From positions 1-64,000 of the forward strand of contig JAEWKH010000012.1 in assembly GCA_023386155.1 (NCBI GenBank): a stretch of DNA of 64,000 nt, read 5' to 3'. This document shows positions 62,357-64,000 of this stretch, piece after piece. Under the pieces are notes generated by a model that was given only the letters and a program-made list of their open reading frames with translations, did not search any database and was not told the origin of the DNA. A program made the translations under genes and the position numbers. The DNA is from Pseudomonadota bacterium (GTDB lineage Bacteria; Pseudomonadota; Alphaproteobacteria; Rhizobiales; Beijerinckiaceae). The first letter of the stretch is position 1, and the number at the start of each line of letters is the position of its first letter.

Positions 62357-62953
62357 ATGAAGCCCAAGCTTCACATCATCATCGGTAGCACCCGCCCGGG
62401 CCGGATCGGCCCCAGCATCGCCCAATGGTTCAGCGATTACACGGCCGAGCATGGCAAGTTCGAACCTCTCCTGGTCGATCTGGCGGAGTTCAGGCTGCCG
62501 GTCTTCGACGAGCCCGAGCACCCGATGAAGCAGAACTATCATCACGCCCACACCAAGGCCTGGGCCAAGAGCGTGGCCTCGGCGGACGCCTTCGTGTTCG
62601 TGACGCCTGAATACAATTACGCTCCGCCCCCGGCTCTCGTGAACGCGCTCAACTACCTGTCCCGCGAGTGGAACTACGCTCCCGCCGGCTTCGTGAGCTA
62701 TGGCGGCATTTCGGGCGGGCTGCGCTCGGTTCAGGTGGCGAAGCAGATCGTCACGACCCTGAAGATGATGCCGATTCCGGAAGGCGTTCCCATGCCGATG
62801 GTGTTCCAGAACCTGGACGAGGCCGGCAATCTCAATGCTCCCGACATCTACAGGACCTCGGCGGCCACGATGCTCGACGAGCTCTACCGCTGGACCGAGG
62901 CACTCAAGTCGCTCCGGGCCGAGCGCAAGACGCCCCTGAAGGCGGCGGCTTAA
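62357..62953 (+). CDS. NADPH-dependent FMN reductase / quinone reductase
   Basis: Flavodoxin-fold enzyme of 198 aa. FMN phosphate loop GSTRPGRIGPSIAQW near the N-terminus, TPEYNYAPPPALVNALNYLSREW, and the YGGISGGLRS loop. Reduces FMN, quinones or azo compounds. Pairing with a divergent HxlR regulator is common for electrophile response. Followed by a strong terminator. Confidence 0.92.
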   Translation: MKPKLHIIIGSTRPGRIGPSIAQWFSDYTAEHGKFEPLLVDLAEFRLPVFDEPEHPMKQNYHHAHTKAWAKSVASADAFVFVTPEYNYAPPPALVNALNYLSREWNYAPAGFVSYGGISGGLRSVQVAKQIVTTLKMMPIPEGVPMPMVFQNLDEAGNLNAPDIYRTSAATMLDELYRWTEALKSLRAERKTPLKAAA

Positions 62954-62976
62954 GGAAGAACCCAATCGAAACAGAA

Positions 62977-63007
62977 GGCACCGCTGTGGCGAACAGCGGT
63001 GCCTTTT
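62977..63007 (+). terminator. Rho-independent terminator after the FMN reductase
   Basis: Perfect 11-bp stem GGCACCGCTGT/ACAGCGGTGCC (62977-62987, 62993-63003), 5-base loop, then TTTTC. Located 24 bases past the stop codon. Confidence 0.9.
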
Positions 63008-63024
63008 CATTCATGGGCGATGAA

Positions 63025-64000
63025 TCAGAGACGTCCTGCCAGCGCATCCTCGAAAAGCTTGCGCGCGCTCTCCTTGTTGATCGGCACCGGATTGCCGCCG
63101 GCGGTCGGATCGTTGGGCGCCATCTCGGACATTTCATCGAAACGGGCCGCATCGACCTTCAGGCCTTCCAGCGTGTGCGGCACGCCGAGATCCTTGCGCA
63201 GCTTCAGCACCCAATCGAGGAAGGCCTGGAACGAGGGCTCGAGGCCGATATAGGCGGAGAGCCGTTCGATCCTGCCTTCGATGGCCTTGCGGTTGTAGAC
63301 CAGCACATAGGGCATGAAGACCGCGTTGGTCAGGCCATGATGCGTGTCGTAGAGCGCGCCGGTCGGGTGCGAGAGGGCGTGGATCGCGCCAAGCCCCTTC
63401 TGGAACGCCGTGGCGCCCATGGCGGCGGCGGACATCATCTGCGCCCGCGCCTCGATGTCCTTTCCATCCTTGTACGCCCGCGGCAGGTATTCCTTCACGA
63501 GGCGGATCCCCTCGACCGCGATTCCATCCGCCATCGGGTGGTAGCCGGGCGCGCAATAAGCCTCGAGGCAATGCGCGAGCGCATCGAGGCCCGTGCCCGC
63601 CGTGATGTGCGGGGGCATGCCGACCGTCAGCTCCGGGTCGCAGATCACGATCTTCGGCATCATCAGCGGATGGAAGATCACCTTCTTGGTGTGGGTGGCT
63701 TCCTGGGTGATCACCCCGGCGCGCCCCACTTCCGAACCCGTTCCCGCGGTCGTCGGCACGGCGATGATCGGAAGAATGCCCTTCGGGTCGGCCCTGGTCC
63801 ACCAATCGCCGATATCCTCGAAGTCCCACATGGGGCGGGTCTGGCCCGCCATGAAGGCGATCACCTTGCCGGCATCGAGCGCCGAGCCTCCGCCGAAGGC
63901 GACAACGCCGTCATGCCTGCCTGATCTCAATACCTCGAGGCCCTTGTACACATTGGTCTCGATCGGATTCGGCTTGATGTCCGAGAAGATCGCGGCCTTG
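63025..64000 (-). CDS. Iron-containing alcohol dehydrogenase (5' end outside window)
   Basis: Group III alcohol dehydrogenase; 325 residues are in view and the frame is open to base 64000, so the N-terminus is missing. FGGGSALDAGK is the NAD-binding segment, PTTAGTGSEVG follows, and the iron ligands are in HCLEAYCAPGYHPMAD and HALSHPTGALYDTHHGLTNA. Substrate unknown. Convergent with the FMN reductase, terminator shared nearby. Confidence 0.93.
   Translation of the reverse strand, partial: KAAIFSDIKPNPIETNVYKGLEVLRSGRHDGVVAFGGGSALDAGKVIAFMAGQTRPMWDFEDIGDWWTRADPKGILPIIAVPTTAGTGSEVGRAGVITQEATHTKKVIFHPLMMPKIVICDPELTVGMPPHITAGTGLDALAHCLEAYCAPGYHPMADGIAVEGIRLVKEYLPRAYKDGKDIEARAQMMSAAAMGATAFQKGLGAIHALSHPTGALYDTHHGLTNAVFMPYVLVYNRKAIEGRIERLSAYIGLEPSFQAFLDWVLKLRKDLGVPHTLEGLKVDAARFDEMSEMAPNDPTAGGNPVPINKESARKLFEDALAGRL

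Overview
The window is a 64 kb piece of chromosome from a GC-rich alphaproteobacterium, most likely a Hyphomicrobiales (Rhizobiales) member near Microvirga or Methylobacterium. The reasons are: the syntenic block murA / DUF2948 / hisD / UPF0262 / low-molecular-weight phosphatase; a C4-pathway 5-aminolevulinate synthase; IalB-family secreted proteins; a tRNA-His with A73 and a G1:U72 pair; and interspersed palindromic repeats of a kind common in this group. The genus is an inference. Both ends are cut: a chemoreceptor on the left, an iron-containing alcohol dehydrogenase on the right.

Layout. 0-1 kb: chemoreceptor tail and two small membrane proteins. 0.9-6.7 kb: a FadR-type regulator divergent from an aldo/keto reductase, a sugar lactonase and a ribose/fructose-type ABC importer, looking like oxidative catabolism of an L-fucose-like sugar. 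6.8-12.5 kb: rarD, tRNA-His, a tctBAC importer and a TerC protein. 12.6-19.8 kb: azlCD, then the conserved housekeeping block, a 55-aa protein upstream of murA, and hemA with an FNR/FixK-type box, followed by tRNA-Thr. 20-21.2 kb: an M15 peptidase and a small secreted protein. 21.5-32.8 kb: a two-armed catabolic locus around a ROK repressor. One arm carries a large PIG-L deacetylase and an EamA exporter; the other a CUT1 sugar importer, an argininosuccinate-lyase-like enzyme and a PfkB kinase. 33-39.6 kb: MFS transporter, cyoABCD and SURF1. 39.6-42 kb: two IalB proteins and a peptidoglycan-binding protein. 42.2-44 kb: a LuxR/LuxI quorum-sensing locus with a coupled 75-aa protein. 44.8-46.5 kb: an RTX metalloprotease. 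47-54.6 kb: an oxidoreductase / methionine sulfoxide reductase / ABC exporter operon and an alcohol dehydrogenase / DUF488 / MOSC operon. 54.8-60.1 kb: an inositol-monophosphatase-family enzyme and an AfuA/FbpA-type importer. 60.2-64 kb: a potassium channel, HAD phosphatase, HxlR/FMN-reductase pair and the truncated dehydrogenase.

The best candidates for undescribed biology are (1) the ROK / PIG-L / ASL-like lyase / PfkB locus, whose enzyme set implies an unusual N-acyl or N-dicarboxyl sugar or amino-sugar conjugate as substrate; (2) the 75-aa gene immediately behind luxI, together with a perfect 16-bp palindrome placed like a lux box; and (3) three families of mosaic palindromic repeats (A, B, C), often joined, one of which supplies the stop codon of an ABC ATPase gene. 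All functional calls are from reading the sequence; no database search was possible.
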